Positions 9,531-19,169 are shown, counted from the first letter of the stretch. The stretch: DNA of 64,000 bases from Azorinus chamasolen (GCA_963576725.1 OY755252.1:43563552-43627551); one strand, 5' to 3'. Made by a program: numbers and translations. The notes: generated by a model from the letters alone, not told the origin.

Positions 9531-9650
9531 AGCTTAATGCAGGTCACAAGTAATACAGAAAGTTCTTGGAGCTTTCTGTATTACTTTTGCCCTGCATTAA
9601 AGAACCAGCTGCTTTTAACTCGGCGTCTCATTAGGATCCAATCTGTTTGA
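9531..9650. mobile_element. T3 hairpin joined to half a P1 hairpin
   Basis: GGCAGGTGGTAGCTTAATGC mirrored around GAGCTTTCTG is a T3 hairpin. At 9614 it passes straight into ACTCGGCGTCTCATTAGG and CCAATCTGTTTG, a P1 right arm. Neither family normally abuts the other like this. Confidence 0.7.
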
Positions 9651-10084
9651 AACTCGGTCAATAGTTTTTCAAAGGCTCGAACGAATAGAAGGTACTAGTC
9701 AAAATAGAACAGAATTCAGGCAGAAAATAAGGAAAAGAGCAATACCTAAGTCCAAATGAAGTGCGCGTAAATCCAAAACTCAACAAAAACTCATCAGTAA
9801 CAAAAGACAAAAGATGTGACGTCATAACGTACGTCATGGTAAGATAAGACCGCCTTACGGAAAAGTAAATATCGGTTGGGCATGGTCTGGGGCACAGCGT
9901 GTTTACTATGCAACGTTTAACCGTGATAAATATAAATGTAGAAAAGACATTTGTACACTTTCATTACTCAATGGATACTAATAAAATAAATGTATAACTT
10001 CATGAATATTGAGAGAGCAAAAAAGATTAGTTTTGCCATGACAGATATATCTATGGTAGAACCAAGATTTACAACATCATGTAA
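9651..10084. other. No gene recognised
   Basis: Scattered CATGAATATT-type words resemble P2 interiors near 9990-10010. Nothing else can be supported. Confidence 0.3.
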
Positions 10085-10155
10085 GCAAACAGAGTAGACC
10101 CTGATCAGACATCTTCTACAGGAGCTTCAAATATAGGTCTACTCTGTTTACAAAA
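10085..10155. mobile_element. P2 hairpin, degenerate
   Basis: CAAACAGAGTAGACCCTG on the left and GGTCTACTCTGTTTAC on the right; the centre CTTCTACAGGAGC has lost pairing. Confidence 0.65.
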
Positions 10156-10317
10156 GAGTAAATATGTGCAAATCTAAAATGAACAATAAACTGTACCACG
10201 TAGTGTTGTGTACTGTTAAGGGAGATAACCAGGACCGCCTCTTTGCATTATCTCTTGTAGGAGTGACTCTTCTTGTATAAAGCTCACCCCACTGACATTC
10301 AGGTAACTATTTCCCTC

Positions 10318-10755
10318 GTTCAGACTTTGCAAACAGAATAGACCCAGATCAGACGGCTCCTGTCGGGGCCATCTGATCAGGGTATATTCTATTTGCTTAT
10401 AAAATGATATATACTCTGATTCTATAGTTTCTATCACGTTAAAAAGCTACATGTAGGCCTACTCATCATTACCCATTACACAAACATCAGCTCTACTGAA
10501 TACAGCAAAACCCCTCTAAACCGGACATAAAATTCAGTATAAATATAGGTCATTGAGACAGGTGGAAGCTTAATGCAGGGTGAAAGTCATTCAGAAAGCT
10601 CCTCTATGAGCTTTCTGAATGACTCTCTGCATTAAGCAGCCACCTGCTTTAAAGTATCAAAATGCTGTTCTACTAGAATTCCGGTTTAGAGAAGTTTTAC
10701 TGTATTCCTACAGTCGTTGATTCATACATGAATAATCATAAGGTAAAGGGTTAAA
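10318..10755. mobile_element. P2 MITE split by a T2 MITE
   Basis: The hairpin at 10329-10396 carries GCAAACAGAATAGACCC and the A:A mismatch. The P2 interior (CTGATTCTATAGTTTC) runs to 10500. A T2 sits at 10503-10702, and the P2 terminus ATGAATAATCATAAGG then AAAGGGTTAA resumes afterwards and ends at about 10755. Confidence 0.75.
10503..10702. mobile_element. T2 MITE, complete 200-bp copy
   Basis: TA flanks; CAGCAAAACCCCTCTAAACC and GGTTTAGAGAAGTTTTACTG termini. The hairpin runs GCTTAATGCAGGGTGAAAGT with an AAAGCTCCTCTATGAGCTTT tip. It is nested inside P2. Confidence 0.88.
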
Positions 10756-11505
10756 TAAATTTACTGTTAGTAAACCACGACAAAAAAGTGTTGTTTTTTG
10801 TACAATAAAACCATTACATATACATGAACCCTGGCTTAAATAACGTAATTAAATGTACAAGAAAAACCATAAGAAATTTGTTGACGAAATGCTGTTTCAA
10901 GACAAAACGACGTTTGGTATTACTTCTAAATTGTGTTCGTCTACAACATAAGATAATCTACACATGAGTATTTTCTCTTACAGTGATTATCTAAAGTTAT
11001 ATTCCTATCATCTTTTCGTATAAATTAATCAAGACCAGAAGTTGTACACATGTTAATGTCATTAAACTAATAGATGTACATCCCATTTCCCACAGTATTT
11101 GTATTAACGGTATTTGAACACTGCTAAATAAGCGGACAGAGGCGCATAAGGTCGTCGACTTTTAGTGCAGATCAGTGGACATATTCGCTCAAACTCCGAG
11201 TTCAAACCAACATCAAACAGGTGCTCACAACAATGGCTGATCCAGATCAGTCGAAAACAAAATAATCACGAAAGAGAACGTTTACTGAGTAAATGTTTAC
11301 CTATAAATGTACATCGAAATGAATAGGTAATGTCCGATACACATAATTTGATCCGGTGGATCGCAGACCCCTTTCTATTGGTGGGCGTAGCATTTAAAAA
11401 TATTTTTTATGCAAAAAGCGTTTTCCTTCCCATGTTCATGCCTAAATATAAATAAAGGGAAATGGTTAACACTTTCATGTAGAACCCAAAACTACTGTTT
11501 GCCTT

Positions 11506-11507
<2 letters not shown>
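10756..11507. other. Gene-free stretch
   Basis: AT-rich sequence with no supported exon, repeat family or hairpin. A single GATCCAGATCAGTCG word near 11240 is too short to assign. Confidence 0.3.
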
Positions 11508-11570
<63 letters not shown>

Positions 11571-11610
11571 CCTCTCTCTCTCTGTCTCTCTGTCTTTCTA
11601 TGTGTCTGCC

Positions 11611-11647
<37 letters not shown>

Positions 11648-11757
11648 TTCTCTCTGTCTGTCTGTCTGCCTGTCTGTCTGTCTCTCTCTCTCTCTCTGTC
11701 TCTCTTTCTGTCTCTCTGTCTCTCTCTGTCTCTCTCTCTCTGTCTCTGTGTGTGTGT

Positions 11758-11804
<47 letters not shown>

Positions 11805-11812
11805 TCTCTCTA
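11508..11812. repeat. CT/CTGT microsatellite
   Basis: Pure CT runs flank a centre of CTGT units and a short TG run. The open frames across it are only low-complexity CLSVCLSV and SLSLSL strings. Confidence 0.98.
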
Positions 11813-11918
11813 CGTTTATACTAGACAGTTGAGAATACGATGAGAGGTCCAGTTACTGATCACAGATTAACTACCAAACTACATGCACATTCTGTTGCGT
11901 TTAAGATATGTATTGGCC

Positions 11919-12126
11919 CTTAGCCTGCCATTGAAATGAGGTTTGCTTAAGCTCCGATCTGTTGCCTTTATCACTTACTTCTGATTCGTTCAAGCTTTTG
12001 AAATACTATTGACAGGGTGTCAAAACGGCTTGGATCCCGATGAGACGCCGAGTTACTCGGCGTCTCATCTGGATCGAAGCTGTTTGTAAATGTCAGTTAG
12101 GTCGCTTTTAGCCGGCTAAGGGTTAA
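11919..12126. mobile_element. P1b MITE in FAM20 intron 5
   Basis: It begins CTTAGCCTGCCATTGAAATG and ends TTTTAGCCGGCTAAGGGTTAA. The hairpin is GACGCCGAGTTACTCGGCGTC with outer arms GGCTTGGATCC. The usual T in one arm is C here, one exception to the mismatch rule. Confidence 0.85.
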
Positions 12127-12161
12127 ATGGTCATAACAAATAGCAAATTATCCCCATTTAC

Positions 12162-12274
12162 CTGGAGACTTGAAGATTGTTTTCCTGATTGATTTCGGTA
12201 CAAGTGGTTTAAGTTCGGATGTAATGTTTACCCGACGTCCAATGGTTGGAGGCACACGGTAAAACCCAAGGAGT
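12162..12274 (-). CDS. FAM20: FAM20-family kinase, exon 5
   Basis: Acceptor ATTCCAG at 12276-12275 and donor G|GTAAAT after 12162. The 113 bases continue the phase of exon 4 exactly and give residues 274-311. They include LLGFYRVPPTIGRRVNITSE, which matches the strand after the AEIAAF helix in FAM20 proteins (LDF/LGF-R-VPP-GR-VN-T). It ends IFKSPG in phase 1. The family continues here with a conserved NVCFYG segment, so at least one further exon is expected to the left; none was found with confidence. Confidence 0.88.
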
Positions 12275-12335
12275 CTGGAATGAGAACATATCTCGCAAAG
12301 TAAATTGTTGTTCACATAAATAGTTCACAATTATG

Positions 12336-12479
12336 TTAACCCTTGGCTTCATACAAATGCAACTTCACACCTTTGCAAACGGAGTAGACCTGTGTAATAA
12401 TCAAGTAAGAAATTATGACAGCTAGGTCTACAATGTTTGCAAAGGCGTGAAAATGCGTTTATGTGCTGGAAAGGGTTAA
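12336..12479. mobile_element. P2 MITE, short copy in FAM20 intron 4
   Basis: TTAA at both ends (TTAACCCTTGGC and GGAAAGGGTTAA). Arms CAAACGGAGTAGACC and GGTCTACAATGTTTGC remain but the tip is replaced by AT-rich sequence. Confidence 0.8.
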
Positions 12480-12756
12480 AAATACGTTTCGCATGTTGCG
12501 TTTCTGATATGCCTTCAAAACTCGATAAAGATATGACTTACATGTGTATTTGCAGTTTGCCCAATAACAATCTGACCGATTTAGTAGTTTCTGACCTAAG
12601 TATGCCAACCGATCTCGATGTGGCAAGGGTGGATTTATTTGTGCAATTATATATGTATGTCATTATTATTTATGTCATTCCATTTAGAGGTGTGTCAGCT
12701 GTTACCTTGCAAATTTAAACGCCGACGAATTCACCCAGAACCATCCTGCTTTTGAT

Positions 12757-12989
12757 TACCCATTTACTCCATAAATAAGCTTTTCTACGCCTTTGCAAAA
12801 TGAGTAGACCCAGATCAGAACTGTCTGACCAGGGTCTGCTCTTATTGTTTATGATATAATGTAGATATGATTATATGGTTTCTGTCATTGCTAAATATTC
12901 ATGTGATCATGAGCAATTATAAAAGATAATCTAATTAATATGCATGACATCATTATTTCTTACATGAATATTCATGAGGTAAAGGATTA
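12757..12989. mobile_element. P2 MITE in FAM20 intron 4
   Basis: The canonical P2 order is ATTTACTCCATAAATAAGC, TACGCCTTTGCAAAATG, hairpin, CTAATTAATATGCATGACAT, CATGAATATTCATGAGG and TAAAGGATTA. The hairpin tip is deleted (CAGAACTGTCTG), but the A:A mismatch positions survive. Confidence 0.82.
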
Positions 12990-13028
12990 CTATATACAAA
13001 TGTTCTCTTTCTTGATCGATCTTGTCGT

Positions 13029-13218
13029 ACAGTAAAAAACCCTATGTAACAGTGACCATGCAAATTAGGTCTAATTCTGAGTTTTTAAGACAAGTGGTAG
13101 CTTATTACAGGAAGAGGATTAGGCAGAAAGCTCCAAAAGAAACATGTGCATGAAGCAACCACCTGCTCTTATGGACATTCTTATTTATTAATTTTATTGT
13201 GTAGACAGGCTCCATTGT
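13029..13218. mobile_element. T3 MITE, degenerate, FAM20 intron 4
   Basis: ACAGTAAAAAACCCTATGTA at the left; AAGTGGTAGCTTATTACAGG and AAGCAACCACCTGC are hairpin bases; the right end is CTCCATTGTA. The tip has lost most of its right arm. Confidence 0.7.
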
Positions 13219-13374
13219 ATTCTTATTCCGGCGATCACGTTCCTGCATATCTTTCCACCAGATTCACCCTTTGTCTGATTGGCTTGAAGGAATTTTACGA
13301 GGATTTTCTTTTATTTTGTGGTGTCTTATCTCTTTAATTTTCAGCGTCCAGTGGTGATGGGATTGGGCACTTAC

Positions 13375-13467
13375 CTATCTAGTTGGAAGGCAGCTATCTC
13401 CGCTATATGCCGCTCCATGTCGTTAAATATGTAATGGTTCGGATTGGCTTCTATCTCTCTTGGGAAC
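13375..13467 (-). CDS. FAM20: FAM20-family kinase, exon 4
   Basis: Acceptor CTCCTCCAG and donor AG|GTAAGT are both strong. The 93 bases give residues 243-274. [17 protein letters not shown] is nearly the FAM20 family signature (D-ERHNAEIAAFHLDR), the helix that carries a conserved acidic residue of the active site. Ile replaces the usual Asn after ERH and Gln replaces His before LDR. The exon starts by completing an Arg codon begun in exon 3 and ends two bases into an Arg codon. Confidence 0.95.
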
Positions 13468-13807
13468 CTGGAGGAGAATAAAAGATGTAACATTACCTTA
13501 TCCGGCCCTCACCCACTCTCTCTCTCTCTCACAATCTGATCCTTTGAATTTATATGTGTATATGTTTTGTTTTGCGTGACTGTCATTAATTTTTACTATG
13601 TATTTTATTATTCCATTCACTAATGGGGAAGGGCTTTATCTAAGTTGGAAGAACGTGTTACCCAACCCCATTTCTGGTTATTATCAAATAAAATATGTTT
13701 AAACGTAAACGTAGACACTAAATTTTATAGTCAGCGACTAATCTGGTATTACACTGTTTGCCAGATCGAAAGGATTGGTTTGGTATGGCGGGGCTCATAT
13801 ATCGTAC
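13468..13807 (-). other. FAM20 intron 3
   Basis: A 340-base GT-AG intron without a recognisable MITE, unlike introns 1, 2 and 4. It contains a short CTCTCT run near 13520. Confidence 0.8.
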
Positions 13808-13886
13808 CTCATTGGTTTCAATATTGCTCGGCCCTCGTTTCTGAGTCTCATAGTGATCTTCAACTCTGTACCGCCATCATTCTCAT
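13808..13886 (-). CDS. FAM20: FAM20-family kinase, exon 3
   Basis: Acceptor ACTATTGCAG and donor AG|GTACGA bound 79 bases giving residues 217-243: DENDGGTELKITMRLRNEGR then AILKPMR. FAM20C has GGTQLK followed by GQALFKPM at this place. The Lys of KPM (K240 in the joined protein) is the expected nucleotide-binding lysine. Phase runs from one base left by exon 2 to two bases handed to exon 4, which supports this small exon that is easy to miss. Confidence 0.93.
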
Positions 13887-14066
13887 CTGCAATAGTACAG
13901 TAATGTGAACACCACTTAGCATTCTTGTCAATTTGTCGTCCGCTCCAATTCTTAAAGACTTGTTTCTTTATTTCTTTGAAAATCAAGATAATACTCAACT
14001 TCTTACACTTTTACTCATAACATTTACCTATCTCACTGACTACCAGTAATTTTTCCAACGATGTTA

Positions 14067-14270
14067 CAGTAAAACCTCTCTATAATGGTCATGAAATTAC
14101 ATCAAGTATTTTGTGTTAAAGGAAGGTGGCTGCTTAAAGCAAGGTGAAAGTAAAACAGAATGCTTCTATAGGAGCTTTCTGTTTTACTTTCACCTTGCTT
14201 TAAACAGCCACCTGCCCTAAATACCAACTAATTAACATAATTTAGCGGCCGTTATAGAGAGGTTTTACCT
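14067..14270. mobile_element. T1 MITE in FAM20 intron 2
   Basis: CAGTAAAACCTCTCTATAAT and TTATAGAGAGGTTTTAC termini; hairpin GCTTAAAGCAAGGTGAAAGT with a GCTTCTATAGGAGC tip. Interior words AAATACCAACTAATTAACA recur in copies at 18495 and 55136. Confidence 0.9.
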
Positions 14271-14289
14271 TATTAACGTTTTAAACGTT

Positions 14290-14546
14290 GGATTATCAGA
14301 GTGGGTTTAGCCTATCTGTGTTTGGTTATACAGTCCACTCAGTATGAATGGTTTATACTTGTAAGAATATTTTGAATAGCAAGCAATGTAAACCCTGATC
14401 AGGTGTTGCTCTGTTCGCTTATGAAACAGTATACATCTGATCCTACAGTTTGTGACATGGCCAAACGTCCTACGGGTTTAATGCTCTATTTTTTGTCACG
14501 CTGTAATTATTTCTTGCATAAATATTCACCAGGTAATGGATTAGAG
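14290..14546. mobile_element. Chimera of P5 left half and P2 right half
   Basis: The left part GGTTATACAGTCCACTCAG and AATGTAAACCCTGATCAGG is P5. At the hairpin it changes to GCTCTGTTCGCTTATG, CTGATCCTACAGTTTGTG and ATAAATATTCACCAGG, which are P2. The whole hairpin tip is gone. Confidence 0.65.
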
Positions 14547-14589
14547 CCCCCAACACAATCCTCCACCTACCTCTCCCTCTCCCAAACAC

Positions 14590-15037
14590 ACATGTTTATT
14601 AATAAGGTACCCACTGGAAGGAAGTTACGTCGTATTTTACATTATTATGTACAAACATCTATAGTATATTGTATATTACATGTCGCAAAATAGACAACCC
14701 ACGACCAAGTCATAGAGGGAAAACTCCCCCCCCCCGCAAAAGAGACAACCCACGACCAAGTCATATGGGGGAAACTCCCTCACCCCCCCCCCCCCCTCCC
14801 ACACACTCCAATCACCCGCCCACCACACACATGTGTTTATTCACTAGGTGACTATACTGGAGAGAAGTTATGGTGTATATTGTATAACACAAGTCGCGAA
14901 GGCGACCACACACGACCTGATCACATAAGGAACTCCAGTCACTAACACCCCCACCCCCACACACATACACATACACACAAACGCGCGCACGCACGTGTCT
15001 ATTCATTAGATGACTATTTGCAGGAAGTTTGTATTAC
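14590..15037. repeat. Three degenerate repeats in FAM20 intron 2, with C-rich runs
   Basis: The pattern ACATGTGTTTATTCACTAGG, then GGAAGTT, then an acidic-looking CACGACC block, occurs near 14590, 14825 and 14998. The third copy overlaps the donor side of exon 2. Long C runs and CA runs lie between. Confidence 0.65.
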
Positions 15038-15165
15038 CGGCTTCGATGAATGGCTGGGTTGCCATGTCGTGTAGGAGACCATCCACGGCGGGGTCATCGG
15101 GGTCATAGAGGGAGAACTGTCTGATGTTGCGGTGGACCTTCTTCCAGTTTGGTAAAGCGTTTGAA
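15038..15165 (-). CDS. FAM20: FAM20-family kinase, exon 2
   Basis: Acceptor ATATTTCAG and donor CCG|GTAATA. The first base completes a Gly codon left by exon 1. The 128 bases give residues 174-217: SNALPNWKKVHRNIRQFS, then LYDPDDPAVDGLLHDMATQP. FAM20 proteins have W-KFH, a short spacer, LY, then AIDALL-D at the start of the kinase domain, so this fixes the family. An open frame runs past the donor for 12 more codons before a stop. That readthrough is not used if the phases of exons 3 to 5 are right. Confidence 0.95.
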
Positions 15166-15243
15166 CTGAAATATTGAATTATATATGTACCGCGGTACCT
15201 TACTCAATGAATATTCATGTAAGAATTAATGGTATCATCGGTA

Positions 15244-15528
15244 TTAACACTTTCCTTCATAGTCATGCATGTGCAAACAGAGTAGACCCAGATCAGGTGG
15301 CTCCTATTGGAGTCGTCTGATCAGGATCTGCTCTGATTGCTAATGGAATTTGATAGATCTATTTCTTTAGTTTCTGAAATGGCTACAATGTTCCACCTTC
15401 CATATTTCATCTTTAGTTTCTGAAATGTCACAATGTTCCACATTCCATATTTCATTATAACTATTTTGTTCATGAATATTAAGTAGGCATTGAAATTTGG
15501 AATAAACATAGAACAGGGAAAGGGTTAA
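15244..15528. mobile_element. P2b MITE, reversed, FAM20 intron 1
   Basis: TTAACACTTTCCTTC at the left and GAACAGGGAAAGGGTTAA at the right. Hairpin arms GCAAACAGAGTAGACCCAG with the A:A mismatch. A 47-base block (TTTCTGAAATG...CATATTTCAT) is duplicated inside. After the element, a 69-base stretch including the terminus is also repeated (15507-15645). Confidence 0.85.
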
Positions 15529-15691
15529 TCAGAATGCATTTTTACGATGGGATGTAAACACATTGATATTTCAACAAAGAACAGGGAAAGGGTTAACCAG
15601 AATGCATTTTTATAATGGGATGTAAACACATTAATATTTTGCCATGGTCGTTACTGTATTACATGTATTAGATTTATATAATTCCATAAGA

Positions 15692-15800
15692 AAACAGAAC
15701 AGACCCTCATCAGACGTCTTCTGTTGGGAACTCAATGATCTGGGTCTGCTCTGTTTGCAAAGTCACTAAAGGCGTATCTATGGTGTAGATGTTAATGGTT
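15692..15800. mobile_element. P2 hairpin, FAM20 intron 1
   Basis: AAACAGAACAGACCCTCATC and TGATCTGGGTCTGCTCTG arms with a damaged CTTCTGTTGGGA tip, followed by AAAGGCGTATCTATGG as in P2. Confidence 0.7.
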
Positions 15801-15813
15801 GTTCTTGAAACGT

Positions 15814-16020
15814 TTAACTCTCTGCCACATATTGTCGTATGCAAAATTTGGCGCCTGTCCCTATTTGCATAGTTGAAATCACTTCCGATTGTCTTTCATA
15901 AACATTCATATATTCATAACATCAAACAGTTTGGATCCTGTTGAGACGCCGAGTGACACGGCTTCTCATCTTGATAAAACATATTTGCATGGATAATCAC
16001 TAATTCACTACTGACAGTGA
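15814..16020. mobile_element. P1 MITE, FAM20 intron 1
   Basis: TTAACTCTCTGCCACATATT with GTCGTATGC at the left; hairpin CAAACAGTTTGGATCCTG around CCGAGTGACACGG; right side ends in a CACTACTGACAGTG remnant. Confidence 0.75.
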
Positions 16021-16130
16021 AAAAAAAAATGTTATAATTTAGCAGATTATTTTTCAATAGCACATAATTATGCTGATGTATCGTATGTGATCTGTTTAAA
16101 TGATTCAATCGTCTTGTCAATTCGACTTTA

Positions 16131-16262
16131 TCATTTACTCCACAGATACGCTTTTCTACGCCTTAACAAACAGAGTAGACCAGATCAGACGGCTCCTATA
16201 GTGTCCATGTGCTATTATAAAAAAAAATATCTAATTAATATCCATGACGTCTTTATTTGAAT
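16131..16262. mobile_element. P2 MITE with the right hairpin arm deleted
   Basis: TTTACTCCACAGATACGC, then CAAACAGAGTAGACC and GACGGCTCCTATAG. Exactly at the palindrome centre it jumps to TGTCCATGTGCTATTAT, the downstream P2 interior. The break at the hairpin tip is diagnostic of hairpin-related deletion. Confidence 0.8.
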
Positions 16263-16283
16263 TCGATATATGCGTATGCTTAC

Positions 16284-16804
16284 CCATCATTTCTGGTATA
16301 ATATCTGAGATGTCTCGCCATCTTCCGCCGTAATGAGCCGAATTGTCTGGTTAAATTATACAGGGATTCCCCTTCAAAGTAAGCAGGAAAGAACTGCGGA
16401 CTACTTCTCAGTTTGCTTATCATGGCGTCGATTTTGTCATCTTTCATTTCGTATTCTTCCGCCATTTCACTCGCTTTAACATTTTTCATATTACTGTCGC
16501 CATTTGGCACAGAACGTTCTTCTTCTTCTTTGTCGTTCTCGATTCTTATGTCATATTTACCCTCCCGTTCGAGGTCATTCACGAGGTTGCTTTCATTATC
16601 TTTGTGATGACTCTTTACTTTCACTTGTTCTTTATCAGAGCTTGACATGTCGTCACTACCCCTAAACACTTCGCTGATAATTAGAGTTCTATCACTTTCC
16701 ATTGTTATTCTTTGGAAGTGTGCAATAGTTAAAATGTTAACCAACACTAGGGCTATCACGACGAGGGACAGCAATCTGACCATGCTTGTTTGCCATTGAC
16801 CCAT
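16284..16804 (-). CDS. FAM20: FAM20-family secretory kinase, exon 1 (membrane anchor and stem)
   Basis: This is the first coding exon of a gene read leftward. The ATG is at 16804, and the donor GATGG|GTAAGC at 16284/16283 is near consensus, while the open frame ends two codons later. Residues 1-10 are a short cytoplasmic tail. Residues 11-29 (LLSLVVIALVLVNILTIAH) are a single hydrophobic anchor. Residues 35-130 are an acidic Ser/Lys-rich stem, and N150 sits in an NLT glycosylation site. This is the type II layout of Golgi enzymes. With exons 2-5 it builds the first 311 residues of a FAM20 protein. Family members phosphorylate secreted proteins (FAM20C, on Ser-x-Glu) or proteoglycan xylose (FAM20B) in the secretory pathway. 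The KPM and ERH-AEIAAF motifs look closer to FAM20C, but I cannot settle the substrate without the C-terminal half. Confidence 0.9.
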
Positions 16805-16964
16805 GTTCGAAGTATGTTTTTAGAATGCTAGGAAGCCAATTGTCTTGTAAATCCTTGGAACAATCTATCAGCCGCCGTTGTAAACAGCAAAGATGTCAAC
16901 CAGCTTAAGTCAAACCTAAATGCGTTCTGGAAAAAACACCCACTGAAATTTTAAACTAAGAGCA
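16805..16964 (-). promoter_or_regulatory. 5' flank of the FAM20 gene
   Basis: Upstream of the start codon on the minus strand. One ATTGGCT (CCAAT-type) word lies about 25-30 bases before the ATG. No TATA box is evident. A P6 MITE begins directly beyond, so the promoter is close to transposon sequence. Confidence 0.3.
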
Positions 16965-17250
16965 TTAACCCATTCCCTCATATTGACGACTTTTGTCCCA
17001 TTCCCTCATGTTGACGACTTTTGTCCCATTCCCTCATATTGACGACTTTTGACGACTTTGTAAAAAGTCACTTTGTGAAATCATTGTGATAAATAGATCA
17101 TTTGCTCCTATAGGAGCAAATGCTTTATTTATCACAACGGTTTCAAACTACAAAATTCTAAAAGTTTCCTTTTCTCTAGTTAATGCTCCTTTTCGGTAGA
17201 TTTATTCAAAGAGGTTGTATCTAAAAATAGCCTATAAGGTAATGGGTTAA
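16965..17250. mobile_element. P6 MITE, complete
   Basis: TTAA at both ends; TTAACCCATTCCCTCATAT and ATAAGGTAATGGGTTAA termini. A CATTCCCTCATATTGACGAC segment is tandemly repeated three times at the left. The hairpin is GATAAATAGATCATTTGCTCC mirrored only as far as CATTTGCTCCTATAGGAGCA. It shares the CTCCTATAGGAG tip with the other families. Confidence 0.85.
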
Positions 17251-17590
17251 GCTATTCTCATACGGCACATATACAGGAAAAGTTGCAAAGAAGGGCCACT
17301 ACAACCCGAGGGATAATCAACGGCCTGGAGACTCGTATGTTACTCGTTAGTCTCTCCTGTGGATGTGTTCATAAAGGATAGCAACAGTGGAATGACATCC
17401 TACAATGAATTATTACTGAGCGGTAGATAAGAGGCACGTGTTTTAGAAAACCTAAGTAAGTTTGTTTACATTATATTTCTTCATCAAACCTTATGTTGCT
17501 GCCACTCATTAGAATCGACTCTTCGAGAAAGGTCTATGAGTAGCACCAAGACAGGGTTTGGCGGAGAAACAGGGGATGTTGATAGAGCAG
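17251..17590. other. No gene; T5-like fragment
   Basis: CATCAAACCTTATGTTGC with GCCACTCATTAGAATCGAC near 17482-17522 resembles one arm of the T5 hairpin (38018). Otherwise nothing is recognised. Confidence 0.4.
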
Positions 17591-17866
17591 TACACATCTT
17601 ACCTACAAGGCTACAACCCAGACCTATTAATGCATACCACACAAAACGGTGTCCACATCTTACCTACAGCCCAGACCTATGTATGCATACCACACAAAAC
17701 GGTGTCCACATCTTACCTACAGCCCAGACCTATGTATGCATACCACACAAAACGGTGTCCATATCTTACCTACAGCCCAGACCTATGTATGCATACCAAA
17801 CAAAACGGTGTCCACATCTTACCTACAGCCCAGACCTATGTATGCATACCACGCAAAACGGTGTCC
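17591..17866. repeat. 53-bp minisatellite, five copies
   Basis: Unit GTCCACATCTTACCTACAGC followed by CCAGACCTATGTATGCATAC and CACACAAAACG. Because 53 is not a multiple of three, each of the three plus frames cycles through the same peptides, and all three stay open. No protein is implied. Confidence 0.95.
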
Positions 17867-18128
17867 ACGAATCTGCTCCAGCGAGTGTTATATAGTGTCT
17901 GCATTGTGGTGTCAAATTAGATGTGATTCATAACATGCATTTTCCTTTTACTTTTTGTTGTTCTTTTCAGCTATGAATTCAGGCATATACCGCTCGTCTT
18001 TAGTGGTATTCTGAAGAAGAAGAAACAACACACAATGACAATTACATGTATATTAGCGAGTCGAACATACGTAGTTGACCCTGCTTATGTGATAGATAGA
18101 TAGTTGACACGCTTTCTCCTTCTATACC

Positions 18129-18444
18129 TAACCCTTAATTCTTGAATATCCACGAACTAATGACACTATCCACGTAATAATGACACTATCAATATAACTT
18201 AGATAGTTTTTTAAATGGCATAATTATGAAATCACATTTTGTTCATGGCAGAAGCTATAGAATATGATCAAGTTTATTTCATAAACAAGCGGTGGTGATT
18301 CTACAAGACCTGCTTGATCCGGGTCTTCCCTGTTTGCAAAAGAGTATAAAAGTGTTTCGTAAACAATCTTGGTCATACACAATAACAAGAATACATCAGA
18401 TTTGATATTCATTGTGTTAGTATTTGTTATCAGCTAAAGGGTTA
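18129..18444. mobile_element. P-type MITE, degenerate
   Basis: CTAACCCTTAATTCTTG and GCTAAAGGGTTA termini. The P2-like right arm GATCCGGGTCTTCCCTGTTT is present, but the left arm is missing. ATAATGACACTATC is duplicated near the left end. Confidence 0.6.
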
Positions 18445-18494
18445 TAAATACGAAACGAACTAAAACTCTGCTTTGAAGATTGAACTATATTATA

Positions 18495-18698
18495 CACTAA
18501 AACCTCTTTACAACGGCCACTAAATTACATCAAATATTTTGTGTTAAATGCAGGTGACTGCTTAAAGCAAGGTGAAAGTAATACAGAACGATCCTATAGG
18601 AGTGCTCTGTTTTACTTTCACCTTGCTTTAAGCATCCACCTGCCCTAAATACCAACTAATTAACACAATTTAGTGGCCGTTATAGAGAGGTTTTACTG
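18495..18698. mobile_element. T1 MITE
   Basis: CACTAAAACCTCTTTACAAC and TTATAGAGAGGTTTTACTG termini; hairpin GCTTAAAGCAAGGTGAAAGT with tip GATCCTATAGGAGTG. Confidence 0.9.
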
Positions 18699-18751
18699 TA
18701 TTATATTGTTTAGCCAAATCTTAAAAGTGTGAACACAATTTTGTGTGGAGT

Positions 18752-18990
18752 TTAACCCTTTGTTCTATAAATATCCATGTAAGAAATAACGATAGCATGG
18801 ATATTTTTAATGGCTTTCAACAAAGAATAGCACAGAAACCATAGAATCAGATCTATATTATTCATAAGCAAACATGTCAGAGCCTAGCCAGCCTTCAGAA
18901 ACCATGCGCCTCTATGTATAAACGATTGAAACCTTTCCCTCATATAAACAGCTATTCTTTATTAACATTCCGGTACTTTGAATGCATACA
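18752..18990. mobile_element. P2 MITE, reversed and decayed
   Basis: TTTAACCCTTTGTTCTATAA, CCATGTAAGAAATAACG and GAATCAGATCTATATTAT are P2 interior words in reverse. The hairpin has collapsed to CAAACATGTCAGAGCC. Confidence 0.6.
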
Positions 18991-19169
18991 GCATGCCATG
19001 GCATTTAGGAATCTATTTATTTGACATTTAATAAATAAGTATACTTATGATCCGATTGAAAATGATGCACAATCATACAAGTGGAAATTAATAAAGCTAA
19101 TTATATGCGTTTAGTTAGACACGCCCGCTAGATGTTATGGAACGTGTTCTGCACGAGAGTGTCTTTATA

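Noticed and set aside
11409..11843. Ser/Leu/Cys-rich open frames
   Set aside because: Translation of a CT/CTGT microsatellite. The same holds for 44270-44708.
13146..13337. 63-codon plus frame
   Set aside because: It overlaps a T3 element and FAM20 intron 4 on the opposite strand, with no supporting motif.
17536..17933. Three overlapping open frames of 94-120 codons
   Set aside because: A 53-bp repeat cycles every frame through the same three peptides, so all stay open without selection.
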